A stretch of 64,000 nt of DNA from an uncultured cyanobacterium (GTDB lineage: Bacteria > Cyanobacteriota > Cyanobacteriia > PCC-6307 > Cyanobiaceae): contig CAIQIA010000016.1 in the NCBI GenBank assembly GCA_903871775.1, positions 186,001-250,000 of the forward strand, given 5' to 3'. Of the stretch, positions 42,144 to 51,485 are shown piece after piece. The notes below the pieces were generated by a model, which worked only from the letters and a program-made list of their open reading frames with translations, was not told the DNA's origin and ran no database searches. The position numbers were made by a program, and so were the translations under genes. Every line of letters starts with the position of its first letter. The stretch's first letter is position 1.

Positions 42144-42692
42144 TCAGCTGGCGCGGGCCAGGCTGAGGCCGAGGCGACGAACCTGACCGAGCAGGCTGGA
42201 ATCGATCACCTGGGAGCCGATGCGCACGACGAAGCCGCCGATCAGCGACGGGTCGACGCTCTGGCGCAGCTCGACGCGGGAGCTGCCGGCCACGGTCTTC
42301 ACCTTGTCGGTGAGGCGTGACAGCTGGTCGTCACTGAGGGGAGAGGCCGAAACGACCTCCGCCAGGGCGATGCCCCGCAGCTGGCGGTAAAGCTCGAGGA
42401 AGCGCTCGAGCACCGCATCCAGCACACCGATGCGCTGGCGGTCGGCCAGCAGCTTCAGCAGGTTGGCCATGGCCGGACTGATGTCCTTCTGGAAGAGCGC
42501 CGCCAGGGCGTTCTTCTTGGAGTCGACCGACAGCACCGGTGAACGCATGGCGTCGCGGAGGCTCTCGGAGGCATGCCAGACCTGGAGGAGCTGCTGGGCT
42601 TCCTCGGCCAGACGGTCGGTCTCCTGGCGAGACTCGCCGACCTGCAACAAGGCGTCGGCGTAGGGAGTGGCGAGGGTGTTCAGGAGGGGCAT
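42144..42692 (-). CDS. atpH: ATP synthase delta subunit
   Basis: 182 aa from ATG 42692 (PLLNTLATPYADALLQVGES). OSCP-like stator subunit that links the F1 alpha N-termini to the b/b' stalk; the C-terminal strand VDPSLIGGFVVRIGSQVIDS is the family signature. Starts 4 nt after the atpF stop, preceded by a GGAG-like purine stretch within atpF. Confidence 0.95.
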   Translation of the reverse strand: MPLLNTLATPYADALLQVGESRQETDRLAEEAQQLLQVWHASESLRDAMRSPVLSVDSKKNALAALFQKDISPAMANLLKLLADRQRIGVLDAVLERFLELYRQLRGIALAEVVSASPLSDDQLSRLTDKVKTVAGSSRVELRQSVDPSLIGGFVVRIGSQVIDSSLLGQVRRLGLSLARAS

Positions 42693-42696
42693 GGCC

Positions 42697-43212
42697 TTAT
42701 CCGAGGGCGTCGAGGGAACGGTCGATGATCCGCGCCTGGGCCGCATCATCCAGTCGGCCGGGCATGGCCTCCAGGGCCTTGGCCACCGCAGCGCGGGCGG
42801 TCTCCAGCCGCAGGGCCTCGGACACCCGGGCGGCCTCGGCCGCCAGGTTGGCCTGGGCATCCTGCTGAACACGGGCCATCTCGGCGATCGTGCGTTGCTC
42901 GCCCTGCTCGCGGATCGACTGGGCCCGGGTGCGGCCATCGCTCAGGATCGTCTGGGCGGTGGCCTGGGCCTGGGTCAGTTCCTTCTGGGCCGCAGCCAGG
43001 GCCGTGGTGGCCTCGGCGAGACGCTGTTCGGCGTCGCGGAGGTCAGCCAGGACAGCCTCGCGACGACGCTGAAGGATGCCCCCGAGGAACCCTCGCAGGA
43101 ACCACACCAGCACCCCCACCACGATGGCGAGGTTGATGATGTTGGTGTCGAGGATGTTGGTGTTGATGCTGAAGCCGTGGTTGGCCAGCACCAGAGAGTG
43201 CAGAGAGAACAT
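42697..43212 (-). CDS. atpF: ATP synthase Fo b subunit
   Basis: 171 aa. An N-terminal membrane helix (LAIVVGVLVWFLRGFLGG) is followed by a long charged helix with heptad-like Ala/Glu/Arg pattern, the peripheral stalk. Shares its first base with the end of the b' gene. b and b' form a heterodimer in cyanobacteria. Confidence 0.95.
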   Translation of the reverse strand: MFSLHSLVLANHGFSINTNILDTNIINLAIVVGVLVWFLRGFLGGILQRRREAVLADLRDAEQRLAEATTALAAAQKELTQAQATAQTILSDGRTRAQSIREQGEQRTIAEMARVQQDAQANLAAEAARVSEALRLETARAAVAKALEAMPGRLDDAAQARIIDRSLDALG

Positions 43213-43679
43213 CAGACGGCCAGCAGACGATCAACGATGAGGGCACTGAGGCGCTCGGCCTGGGCATCCAGACCGGCGAAAGCCTGTTGCTTCTGGGCTT
43301 CCACCTGCTGACGGGATGATTCCCGCTGGCTGTTGGCTTCGGCCTGGGCCATGGCGAGGGCTTCGCGGTAGAGGCGATCAACCTCCTGCTCGGCTTCGAC
43401 GATCACCGACTGGGACTGGCGGCGGGCCTCCAGGAGCTGCGCCTTGAGATCAGCCTCCAGGCGCTCGGCCTGGGCAAGCTTTTCCTTGGCCTGGGCACGG
43501 CTGGTGCTGATGAAACCCTCGCGCTCCTCCACGGCCTGACCGACCGGGCGGAAGAAGAGGGCATTGAGGATGAAGGTGAGGAGCACCACCTGCACCGCCA
43601 TCAGCGGCAGGGTGGCGTCGAGGTCGAAGAGACCTCCCTTGGGAGTGGCGGCTTCGGCCAGCAGGAGCCAGCTGTGCAT
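43212..43679 (-). CDS. atpF': ATP synthase Fo b' subunit
   Basis: 155 aa. The start [20 protein letters not shown], then [19 protein letters not shown], is the membrane anchor and neck typical of b', followed by a long amphipathic helix. A diverged paralogue of b found in photosynthetic bacteria (cyanobacterial name atpG). Its stop overlaps the atpF start. Confidence 0.95.
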   Translation of the reverse strand: MHSWLLLAEAATPKGGLFDLDATLPLMAVQVVLLTFILNALFFRPVGQAVEEREGFISTSRAQAKEKLAQAERLEADLKAQLLEARRQSQSVIVEAEQEVDRLYREALAMAQAEANSQRESSRQQVEAQKQQAFAGLDAQAERLSALIVDRLLAV

Positions 43680-43752
43680 GGGACCGGGGGCGCTGGGACG
43701 GGACGGGGCGAGGATCGGGAGGCGTCAGACGACGCCCCCCGTCATCGAGGGC

Positions 43753-44154
<402 letters not shown>

Positions 44155-44162
44155 TCAGCCGA

Positions 44163-44882
44163 TCAGTGGTGCGATTCGTGGACAGCCTCGCCGATGTAAT
44201 AGGCGGCAAGGGTGGCGAAGATCAGGGCCTGGATGGCACTGGTGAACAGCCCCAGGAACATGGCCGGCAAGGGCACGACCAGGGGCACCAGGAAGGCGAG
44301 AACCGCCACCACAAGTTCATCGGCCAGGATGTTTCCGAAAAGACGGAAGGACAAGGAGAGGGGCTTGGTGAAATCTTCGACGATCTTGAACGGGAGCATG
44401 ATCGGTGTCGGCTCCACGTAGTACTCGAAGTACCGAAGTCCCTTGCGGCTCAGGCCGGCATAGAAATAAGCCAGCGACACCAGCAGTGCCAGGGCGATGG
44501 TGGTGTTGATGTCGGCTGTGGGGGCACCGAGTTCACCGCTGGGCAGATGAATCAGTTTCCATGGGATCAGAGCGCCGCCCCAGTTGCTCACGAAGATGAA
44601 GAGGAACAGGGTGCCGATGAACGGCAGCCAGTCGCGGTAGGCCTTCTCGCCGATCTGATCGCGGGCGAGGTCACGGATGTAATCCCACAGGAACTCCAGA
44701 AGGTTCTGGAGACCCTTGGGATCCCGTTCCATGCGGCGGGTGCCGAGAACCACGACGGCGAGCAGCGCACCGATCACGATCCAGGAGCTGATGAAGACCT
44801 GGCCGTGAAGATTCAGGTTGCCGATGCGCCAGTAGAGGTGCTGACCGACTTCGAGTTCAGCAAGGGGCAGGTGGAGAATCAC
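44163..44882 (-). CDS. atpB: ATP synthase Fo a subunit
   Basis: 239 aa with five to six membrane helices. The essential Arg lies in the [20 protein letters not shown] helix and further polar helix residues are at the C-terminus ([19 protein letters not shown]). Forms the proton half-channels against the c-ring. Overlaps the upstream atp1-like gene by 4 nt. Confidence 0.96.
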   Translation of the reverse strand: MILHLPLAELEVGQHLYWRIGNLNLHGQVFISSWIVIGALLAVVVLGTRRMERDPKGLQNLLEFLWDYIRDLARDQIGEKAYRDWLPFIGTLFLFIFVSNWGGALIPWKLIHLPSGELGAPTADINTTIALALLVSLAYFYAGLSRKGLRYFEYYVEPTPIMLPFKIVEDFTKPLSLSFRLFGNILADELVVAVLAFLVPLVVPLPAMFLGLFTSAIQALIFATLAAYYIGEAVHESHH

Positions 44883-45247
44883 CGATTCCTAAGCGTTTGG
44901 GACGGGGGGCTGCGCAGGTCGAGCACGGTGGCGATGATCACCGCCGGCTTGTAGACCAGGAAACCGATCAGGGAGGGCACCAGTTGCAACAGAGGCCAGC
45001 GGGTGGACAACAGCACCAGGGCTGCCGGAATCACCAGCTGAACCTTGCCCACCTGACGCTGGTCCGGTCCGAGCCGCTCAACCCCTCGGCTGAGCAGCCG
45101 GAGGTAGAACAATCCGGCTCCGGAGCCGATGGCCACGCTGAGGGCCGTGTCGGTGGAGAAGCGAAGGGCCGCCACCGACACCACCAGCAGAGACAGCACC
45201 GCCGTGATCACGAAGATCAGACGCTGCAGCTGCCGGTAGGCCGCCAT
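44879..45247 (-). CDS. ATP synthase subunit I-like (Atp1) membrane protein
   Basis: 122 aa from ATG 45247 ([17 protein letters not shown]). Four hydrophobic segments and the conserved [18 protein letters not shown] loop match cyanobacterial Atp1, an assembly factor encoded first in the atp operon. The frame is open back to a GTG at 45442, but that stretch is low-complexity Gly/Ala/Pro and unlike the family, so the shorter start is preferred. Overlaps atpB by 4 nt. Confidence 0.85.
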   Translation of the reverse strand: MAAYRQLQRLIFVITAVLSLLVVSVAALRFSTDTALSVAIGSGAGLFYLRLLSRGVERLGPDQRQVGKVQLVIPAALVLLSTRWPLLQLVPSLIGFLVYKPAVIIATVLDLRSPPSQTLRNR

Positions 45248-45448
45248 GGGATCCGTGGGGGGCACCACAACGGCCTCAGGACCGTGGGTGGCCAACGGAG
45301 CCGCCGTGGCTAGCGTGGTGCCACGGCCCGCAAGCCCCCGCAAGACGGCCGAACGCAGATCTCCGTCTTCAGCCGGGGCAGAAGTGCCGGAGGCCTGGCT
45401 GGACACAGGGTTGCAGCGGCCAAGGCCCGGGGAATCTATCACGCAGCT

Positions 45449-46630
45449 TCAGCCCTCCTGCAGGAGCAGCACGGCCTTCGCCTGCAGATCCCGCACCCGG
45501 GGCAGATCGGCCCGATCGACCACCGCCCCCAGGGCGGCATCCGGCGACGCCTCGACGGCCTGCAGTAGGGCCAGATCCTCGGCGCTGAGATCCAGGGGTT
45601 TCAGGTCCTGGTCCAGCAGCTGCCGGCCGGGCCACCCCCACAGGCACGGGTTGCGGGTGCCGCGGGCAGCCAGCAGCACCTCATCGTCATGCCAGGTCTG
45701 CCGTGGCAGGGGACGGTCGGAGAGGAAGAACTCGAAATGGCTGATCTCCGGGTCGAGGGCCTCGATGAGCTGCCAGCGCTCCCGGTCGGGCAGGGCCAGG
45801 GCCCGCTCGAGCAGCTCGCCGGTCAGCAGCCGCGACGGGTCCCAGCGCTCGGGATCACTGAACCCAAGAAAGGACAGGCCCGCCCCCTCGATCAGCGCCC
45901 AGAGCCGCGGCAGGTCGTAGCTGGTCTCCTGGGGATGCAGGTACATGTCGGCGAAGTTGGCGTCGGACTGGGTGTCCAGCGCCCAGCGCTCCTCATGGCG
46001 GCGCCGCAGGCGGTTGTCGGCCGGCAGTTCGGCCAGCAGCCGGCGGCCGAGGGCCAGCCCCTGCTCCCCGGTGCCGACCTCCAGCAGCCGCAGGGACCGC
46101 TGCAGGCGGTGGATTTCCCAGCGGCCCCCGTCGGCATAGAGAAACAGATGCAGCAGCCCCCCGGGGGCCAGCAGCCCGGCCAGGGCCCGCAGGCCCCCGG
46201 AGGGATCGGCCAGGTGGTGCAGCACGCCGACACTGTTGATGTGCTCGAACGGTCCTTCGCCCGCCAGGTCGAGCAGGCTGCGGCAGGCGAAGCGGACGGC
46301 CCCCAGGCCGCCGGAACGCCGCAGCCGTTCGTCGGCCACCTCCAGGGCGCCCGGGCTGATGTCGACGGCGGTGACGGTCGCCCCGGGATTCAGATGCACC
46401 AGATAGTCGGTGCTCACGCCGGTCCCGCAGCCGGCATCAAGGATGCGGGGCGACCGGGCTCCGTCGGGCAGGCGACCGGTGCAGTGGGCGTGGGCGGCCG
46501 CATGGCACCAGCGCCAGTTGTACCCGGGGGGCGGACCGTCCTGGAGCGGATCCCCGGGGTAGGGGAAGCGGTCGTAGAAGGCGCTCACCTGGGGGGTGGC
46601 CCCGTCGGTGGGGGCGGAACCGCTCGGCAT
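45449..46630 (-). CDS. Class I SAM-dependent methyltransferase
   Basis: 393 aa from ATG 46630. SAM-binding motif I is ILDAGCGTGVSTDYL near residue 65, motif II region TAVDISPGALEVA, and motif IV SVGVLHHLADP. About 200 extra C-terminal residues (from the WALDTQSDANFADMYLHP region on) give a second domain, as in cyanobacterial fused methyltransferases of unknown target. It lies upstream of the atp operon on the same strand, with about 200 nt to the chosen atp1 start. Confidence 0.85.
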   Translation of the reverse strand: MPSGSAPTDGATPQVSAFYDRFPYPGDPLQDGPPPGYNWRWCHAAAHAHCTGRLPDGARSPRILDAGCGTGVSTDYLVHLNPGATVTAVDISPGALEVADERLRRSGGLGAVRFACRSLLDLAGEGPFEHINSVGVLHHLADPSGGLRALAGLLAPGGLLHLFLYADGGRWEIHRLQRSLRLLEVGTGEQGLALGRRLLAELPADNRLRRRHEERWALDTQSDANFADMYLHPQETSYDLPRLWALIEGAGLSFLGFSDPERWDPSRLLTGELLERALALPDRERWQLIEALDPEISHFEFFLSDRPLPRQTWHDDEVLLAARGTRNPCLWGWPGRQLLDQDLKPLDLSAEDLALLQAVEASPDAALGAVVDRADLPRVRDLQAKAVLLLQEG

Positions 46631-46789
46631 GGCTGGCCGTCGTGATCGATGGAGCCCCGAGCCTCTCACCGAGGGGCCCCGGGGGGCGACGGCGCTGCAA
46701 ACATTTGTTCATGCCATCCCTGGGGGCCAGGACGCCAGCCGTAACGTGCACGAGCCCCGGTTCCGACCGGTTGCCAGAGGAGCTCTTCC

Positions 46790-49700
46790 ATGTCCGTGAC
46801 CGCCAGCAGCGGCAGCCCCAGGGTCAGCCCCCAGCTCTATGACACCCTGCCTCTCTCCAGCGTTCGCCAGGCGGAGCAACAGGACCGGTTCCCCGATGGC
46901 GGCGAACTGGAGGCCCTGATCACGTTCTTCCGCAGCGGTCCCAGCCGGGTGGCGGCGGCGACCCGGCTGACGGCCAATGCCGATGCCATCGTGGCCAAGG
47001 CCGCCAACCGCATCTTCGTGGGCGGCACGCCGCTGGCCTACCTCGATCGACCGGCGGCCCCCGCCGTCGGCGAGGTGCTGGCCAGCGACCAGCAGGCCTT
47101 TGCCACCTCGGTGCAGACCTTCGTTCAGGGAAGCGGCGGCACCGGCCTGTTCGGGCGCATCCGCGAAGGCTTCCAGGCGGCGGCCGACGTGCGGGTGGTG
47201 CTGCCCACGGGCTTCACGCCGATCAATGTGTCCCGCTACGGCCCGGCCTCGATGCGCAAGTCGCTGCGGGATCTGGGCTGGTTCCTGCGCTACGTGGGCT
47301 ACGCCGTGGTCGCCGGCGACCCCAGCATCCTGGCGGTCAACACCCGTGGCCTGCGCGATGTGCTCGAGAAGGCCTGCTCCCTCCCCGCCACCAACGTGGC
47401 CCTGCAGGAGATGCGGGCCGCGGCCGCGGCGCTGTTCACCGATGAACCCGAGGCCCGGGCCCTGGTGATCGCCTGCTTCAACGTGCTGCTGCAGGAGCTG
47501 GCCCTGCCCACCCCCTCCACCCGGGCCCGCCTCGGCAGCCCCGAGCAGCAGGGTCTGCAGCTGCCGGCGATCTACGCCCTGTCGGCCGAAGGAGCCCAGC
47601 GGTTCGTGATGCGGCCGGCCCTGTCGGGCGGCCAGAAGGCCGAAGTGATCCGTGCCGCCTACCGCCAGGTGTTCGAGCGCGACATCCAGAAGGCCTACTC
47701 CCAGGCGCCCTGCCCCGTGGAAGCCACCCAGGTGCGCCAGGGCCAGATCTCGATGCGTGAGTTCATCCGTGCCCTGGGCCACTCGAAGGAGTACCGCCAG
47801 CAGTTCTATGGCCGGTTCTCGAACAGCCGCGTCGTCGAGCTGGCCTTCCGGCACTTCCTGGGTCGGGGACCCAGTTCGCTGGAAGAATTCCGTCGCTACT
47901 TCGCCATCGTCAGCGCCCAGGGCCTCAACGGTCTCGTGGACGCCCTGATCAACACCCTTGAGTACGGCCGCGTCTTCGGCGAAGAGACGGTGCCCTACCT
48001 GCGGGACCTGGGGGAGGAAGCCCAGGAGAGCGCCGGCTGGGGTTCGAACCGCCGCCTGTTCCGCTACAGCGCTCCCTTCGAGACGGTTCCCCAGCACCTC
48101 ACCGTCTACGCCGCCTACCGCCAGCCTCTGGGGGACCAGCACGCCTACGGCGGTGGCAACGATCCCCTCGGCCTGACGTACGGAGCGATCTTCCCCTCGG
48201 CGACGGCCTCCGTGCGCACCCGCCCCGCCCCCGTCGGGTACGCGAACCGGCGGATCCTGGTGGGCAACGGCATCACTGCCCCCGGCCAGATGGCGAGCCC
48301 CGGCTTCCGCCAGGCCCAGCCGCGACGGGTGGGCCCGCGGGTGGTGCGGCTCCAGCAGATCGCCACCGGCGGCAGTTCGGTGCCCCGGCGCAGCGGCCAG
48401 CCGAGCGTCCGCAACACCGAAGCCAGCACCCAGGCCGTGATCCGCGCCGTCTACGCCCAGGTGCTCGGTTCGGCGGGCTATGCCGGCGAACGGCTCACCG
48501 TCGAAGAGATCAAGCTCGAGAACGGTGACCTCAGCCTGCGGGAGTTCGTGCGTCAGGTCGCCCGCTCCCGGGCGTTCCGCCGTCGCTACTGGGATGGGCT
48601 CTACATCACCAAGGCCATCGAGGTGATGCACCGACGCATCCTCGGCCGGCCGACCTTCGGCCGTTGGGAGATCAACGCCTACTTCGACACCGCCTCCCGC
48701 AGCGGCTTCTACGGGGTGGTCGATCAGATGCTGAACAGCAGCGATTACCTCGACGCGTTCGGCGAAGACACGGTTCCCTTCGAGCGCTTCCTCACCCCCA
48801 CCGACCTCGTGGCCCGTCGCGTGCCCGGCTTCCGCCAGCCCCTGGCGGCAACGGCGATCGTCGAACCCGCCGGTCGCCGTCCCGAGGCCAGAACCGCCGA
48901 CACCCTGCGGACCCCGGGCACCCTCACCCCCCGCAACCTGTCTCCCCGCCCCTTCGTGGGCCCGGGCATCTGGTCATCGCGGGTGAGCGGCGAACCCGAG
49001 GGCGCGGCCCGACCCGCAGCGGCCCAGGGCGAGGGATCGCCTCTGGGCCTGCGCCAGCCCCCCGAACCCAGCCGCAGCTGGAGTGCCCCGCGCTGGCGCC
49101 CCGGCCAGAACCAACCGGTGGTCTGGAATCCGGCCGTGAGCTCCGTCGCCGTCGCGCCGGTCGCTCCTGCGTCCATCCCCACGGCGGTCAGCCCTGGACA
49201 GGCACCGCGCTGGAGCGTCAGTGCGGCGGCCGTGGGGGGTTTCGGCCAGGCCGAGACCGCCACAACCGCCATGGGCCGGGCCCTGCGCTCGAGCGATCCC
49301 CGTGGCCTGCGCCGACGCTCCTCCCTCGGTCGGGCGATCACCCTGGTGCCGGGCGCCGATGCCACAGCGATCGACGAGGTCATCGAGGCCACCTATCGGC
49401 AGCTGCTCAACCGGGTGCCCTTCGCCGCCGAGCGGCTGGGGGATGCCGAATCCCAGCTGCGCAACGGTCGCCTGACCGTGGCCGAGTTCGTCGCCCAGCT
49501 GGCCGGCAGTGATCTGTTCCAGAAACGCCTGCTGGCGATGGCCCCCCTGCGGGGTGCCGCCGCAGCCCACATGGCGTTGCTGGGGCGGGCACCGACCCCT
49601 GCCGAAAGCAGCGCCTTCCTGGCCACCCGCAGCAACCGCGGCCAGCTGGCCGCCCTGGATGCCCTGCTGTCATCGGCGGATTACGCCGGGGCCTTCGGTC

Positions 49701-49825
49701 GGGACACGGTTCCCTACCTCCGCCTCGCCAGCCTGGACGGCATCCCCCTGCCGACCCTGAACCGCTCGGCGATGCTCTACGGGGGCAACGCCGCCCTGAA
49801 TCCACCGCCCCGCGGCGCCATCTGA
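46790..49825 (+). CDS. apcE: Phycobilisome core-membrane linker ApcE (LCM)
   Basis: 1011 aa. An N-terminal phycobilin-like domain (about 1-245, interrupted by a loop) carries the chromophore Cys C196 in KACSLPATNVALQEM. Three linker (REP) domains start near 280 (AEVIRAAYRQVFERD), 543 (TQAVIRAVYAQVLG) and 855 (DEVIEATYRQLLNRVP), with low-complexity Pro/Ala/Arg arms between; the second arm (about 690-850) is long. Three REPs are typical of tricylindrical cores. ApcE anchors the phycobilisome and is a terminal emitter to photosystem II. Confidence 0.97.
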   Translation: MSVTASSGSPRVSPQLYDTLPLSSVRQAEQQDRFPDGGELEALITFFRSGPSRVAAATRLTANADAIVAKAANRIFVGGTPLAYLDRPAAPAVGEVLASDQQAFATSVQTFVQGSGGTGLFGRIREGFQAAADVRVVLPTGFTPINVSRYGPASMRKSLRDLGWFLRYVGYAVVAGDPSILAVNTRGLRDVLEKACSLPATNVALQEMRAAAAALFTDEPEARALVIACFNVLLQELALPTPSTRARLGSPEQQGLQLPAIYALSAEGAQRFVMRPALSGGQKAEVIRAAYRQVFERDIQKAYSQAPCPVEATQVRQGQISMREFIRALGHSKEYRQQFYGRFSNSRVVELAFRHFLGRGPSSLEEFRRYFAIVSAQGLNGLVDALINTLEYGRVFGEETVPYLRDLGEEAQESAGWGSNRRLFRYSAPFETVPQHLTVYAAYRQPLGDQHAYGGGNDPLGLTYGAIFPSATASVRTRPAPVGYANRRILVGNGITAPGQMASPGFRQAQPRRVGPRVVRLQQIATGGSSVPRRSGQPSVRNTEASTQAVIRAVYAQVLGSAGYAGERLTVEEIKLENGDLSLREFVRQVARSRAFRRRYWDGLYITKAIEVMHRRILGRPTFGRWEINAYFDTASRSGFYGVVDQMLNSSDYLDAFGEDTVPFERFLTPTDLVARRVPGFRQPLAATAIVEPAGRRPEARTADTLRTPGTLTPRNLSPRPFVGPGIWSSRVSGEPEGAARPAAAQGEGSPLGLRQPPEPSRSWSAPRWRPGQNQPVVWNPAVSSVAVAPVAPASIPTAVSPGQAPRWSVSAAAVGGFGQAETATTAMGRALRSSDPRGLRRRSSLGRAITLVPGADATAIDEVIEATYRQLLNRVPFAAERLGDAESQLRNGRLTVAEFVAQLAGSDLFQKRLLAMAPLRGAAAAHMALLGRAPTPAESSAFLATRSNRGQLAALDALLSSADYAGAFGRDTVPYLRLASLDGIPLPTLNRSAMLYGGNAALNPPPRGAI

Positions 49826-49846
49826 CACCGGCCAAGGCTGGGACGC

Positions 49847-49878
49847 ACCCCCGGGGAGGACGCCTCTCCGGGGGTTTT
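49847..49878 (+). terminator. Strong hairpin terminator after apcE
   Basis: ACCCCCGGGGAGG pairs with CCTCTCCGGGGGT over 13 bp (one G-T pair) around a 3-nt ACG loop, directly followed by TTTT counting the last stem base. It lies 22 nt after the apcE stop. It may be only partly effective, allowing readthrough to apcA. Confidence 0.85.
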
Positions 49879-50167
49879 GCCATGGGCATGACCCGAATTT
49901 CTGTTCACGATCGGACCCTTGATTCTTGTCAACAGACACCCGGTCATGATGTTAAGAACTCCCCTGAAACCCGTTGCCAGGACAGGGTTCTCGTGATCGA
50001 TAGCGCCGTGAAGAACTGTTACCGGCCCTTCGGCCCAGCGGGGCCCTTGCCACAGAATGCTCAGGCGGTCAGGCACACTGACCCAGCGGCTGGCCCCCGG
50101 CCAGTCAACCCACCCACAGGATCCCCGGTCACCGTTAAGGCGGCCGCTTGCTTCGAGGCAGAACTGC
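49879..50167 (+). promoter_or_regulatory. apcE-apcA intergenic region / apcABC leader
   Basis: 289 nt without a gene. It is more AT-rich than its surroundings in the first 100 bases. TTGTCA at 49926-49931 could be a -35 box, with a weak -10 near 49949 (ATGTTA); neither is convincing. Long leaders are common for apcABC. I see no confident small RNA or riboswitch in it. Confidence 0.4.
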
Positions 50168-50656
50168 ATGAGCATCGTCTCCAACTCGATCATCAACGCG
50201 GACGCCGAAGCCCGCTATCTCAGCCCTGGCGAACTCGACCAGATCAAAGCCTTCGTGAGCGGCGGCCAGCGCCGTCTCCGAGTGGCCCAGATCCTGAGCG
50301 AAGGTCGTGAGCGCATCGTGAAGCAGGCCGGCGGCGCGTTGTTCCAACGTCGTCCCGACGTCATCTCCCCCGGCGGCAACGCCTACGGCGAGGAGATGAC
50401 CGCCACCTGTCTTCGTGACCTGGACTACTACCTGCGCCTGGTGACCTACGGCGTCGTCGCCGGCGACGTCACCCCGATCGAAGAGATCGGCATCATCGGT
50501 GCCAAGGAGATGTACAAGGCTCTGGGCACGCCCCTCGAGGCGATGGCCCAGGGAGTCCGCGAACTGAAGACCGCTTCCATGGGGCTCCTCACCGGAGCCG
50601 ATGCCGAGGAAGCTGGCTTCTATTTCGACTACGTGGTCGGCGCCCTCGCCTCCTGA
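50168..50656 (+). CDS. apcA: Allophycocyanin alpha subunit
   Basis: 162 aa from ATG 50168 ([17 protein letters not shown]). Globin-like phycobiliprotein; the phycocyanobilin attaches at C81 in [12 protein letters not shown]. With ApcB it forms the trimers of the phycobilisome core. Leads apcA-apcB-apcC, 41 nt before apcB. Confidence 0.98.
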   Translation: MSIVSNSIINADAEARYLSPGELDQIKAFVSGGQRRLRVAQILSEGRERIVKQAGGALFQRRPDVISPGGNAYGEEMTATCLRDLDYYLRLVTYGVVAGDVTPIEEIGIIGAKEMYKALGTPLEAMAQGVRELKTASMGLLTGADAEEAGFYFDYVVGALAS

Positions 50657-50697
50657 GGCCCGCGCACGCCCCATCCCCTTCATCTCCTCAGGATTCC

Positions 50698-51186
50698 ATG
50701 CAAGACGCCATCACCAACGTCATCAACCAGTCGGATGTCCAGGGTCTCTACCTGGACACCTCCTCCATCGGTCGGCTGGAGAAGTACTTCGCCAGTGGCG
50801 AACTGCGCGTGCGTGCAGCGGCCACCATCAGCGCCAACGCGGCCAGCATCATCCGTGATTCCGTCGCCAAGGCTCTGCTGTACTCGGACATCACCCGTCC
50901 GGGCGGCAATATGTACACCACCCGTCGCTATGCCGCCTGCATCCGCGACCTCGATTACTACCTGCGTTACGCCACCTACGCCATGCTGGCCGGTGACACG
51001 TCGATCCTCGACGAGCGGGTTCTGAACGGCCTCAAGGAGACCTACAACTCCCTGGGCGTGCCCATCGGCGCCACCGTGCAGACCATCCAGGCCATGAAGG
51101 AAGTGACCGCCGCCCTGGTGGGTCCCGACGCCGGCCGTGAGATGGGGGTCTACTTCGACTACCTGAGCTCCGGCCTCGGCAACTGA
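50698..51186 (+). CDS. apcB: Allophycocyanin beta subunit
   Basis: 162 aa. Chromophore Cys C81 in [18 protein letters not shown]. The usual Asn methylation site of beta subunits is probably the N in [10 protein letters not shown], about residue 72. Pairs with ApcA; AGGA ribosome binding site 7 nt upstream. Confidence 0.98.
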   Translation: MQDAITNVINQSDVQGLYLDTSSIGRLEKYFASGELRVRAAATISANAASIIRDSVAKALLYSDITRPGGNMYTTRRYAACIRDLDYYLRYATYAMLAGDTSILDERVLNGLKETYNSLGVPIGATVQTIQAMKEVTAALVGPDAGREMGVYFDYLSSGLGN

Positions 51187-51210
51187 GCTCTCCTTCCGCT
51201 CAGGAGCCCC

Positions 51211-51411
51211 ATGCGACTCTTCAAGATCACAGCCTGCATTCCCTGTCCGGAAAAGATCCGGACCCAGCGGGAACTGCAGAACACCTACTTCACCAAGTGG
51301 GTGCCCTACGAAAGCTGGTTCGCTGAACAGCAGCGGATCATGAAACAAGGCGGCAAGATCATCAAGGTCGAGCTCGTCACCGGTCGTCGCCAGACCAACG
51401 TCGGCAACTGA
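51211..51411 (+). CDS. apcC: Allophycocyanin core linker LC7.8
   Basis: 66 aa. MRLFKITACIPCPEKIRTQR, followed by a TKWVPYESWFAEQQRI block, is the CpcD/ApcC linker fold that caps and stabilises core trimers. Last gene of apcABC, 24 nt after apcB and followed at once by a terminator. Confidence 0.97.
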   Translation: MRLFKITACIPCPEKIRTQRELQNTYFTKWVPYESWFAEQQRIMKQGGKIIKVELVTGRRQTNVGN

Positions 51412-51419
51412 ACCCTTCA

Positions 51420-51446
51420 AGCCCGGCTCCGGCCGGGCTTTTTTTT
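51420..51446 (+). terminator. Rho-independent terminator of apcABC
   Basis: AGCCCGGC and GCCGGGCT form an 8-bp stem around TCCG, followed by eight T residues (last stem base included). It starts 8 nt after the apcC stop. Confidence 0.93.
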
Positions 51447-51485
51447 GTCCCCGGCCAGAGGCGTTCGCCACCCCGGGGCGCGGTA

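Noticed and set aside
45248-45442. N-terminal extension of the Atp1-like protein to GTG 45442
   Set aside because: Low-complexity sequence unlike known Atp1 N-termini; more likely leader of the atp operon, though not excluded.
48036-48052. GGTTCGAACC resembling a tRNA T-arm
   Set aside because: It lies inside the apcE reading frame and no acceptor, D or anticodon arms can be drawn around it.
46709-48631. Reverse-strand 640-codon frame opposite apcE
   Set aside because: Antisense of the LCM linker with no protein motif.
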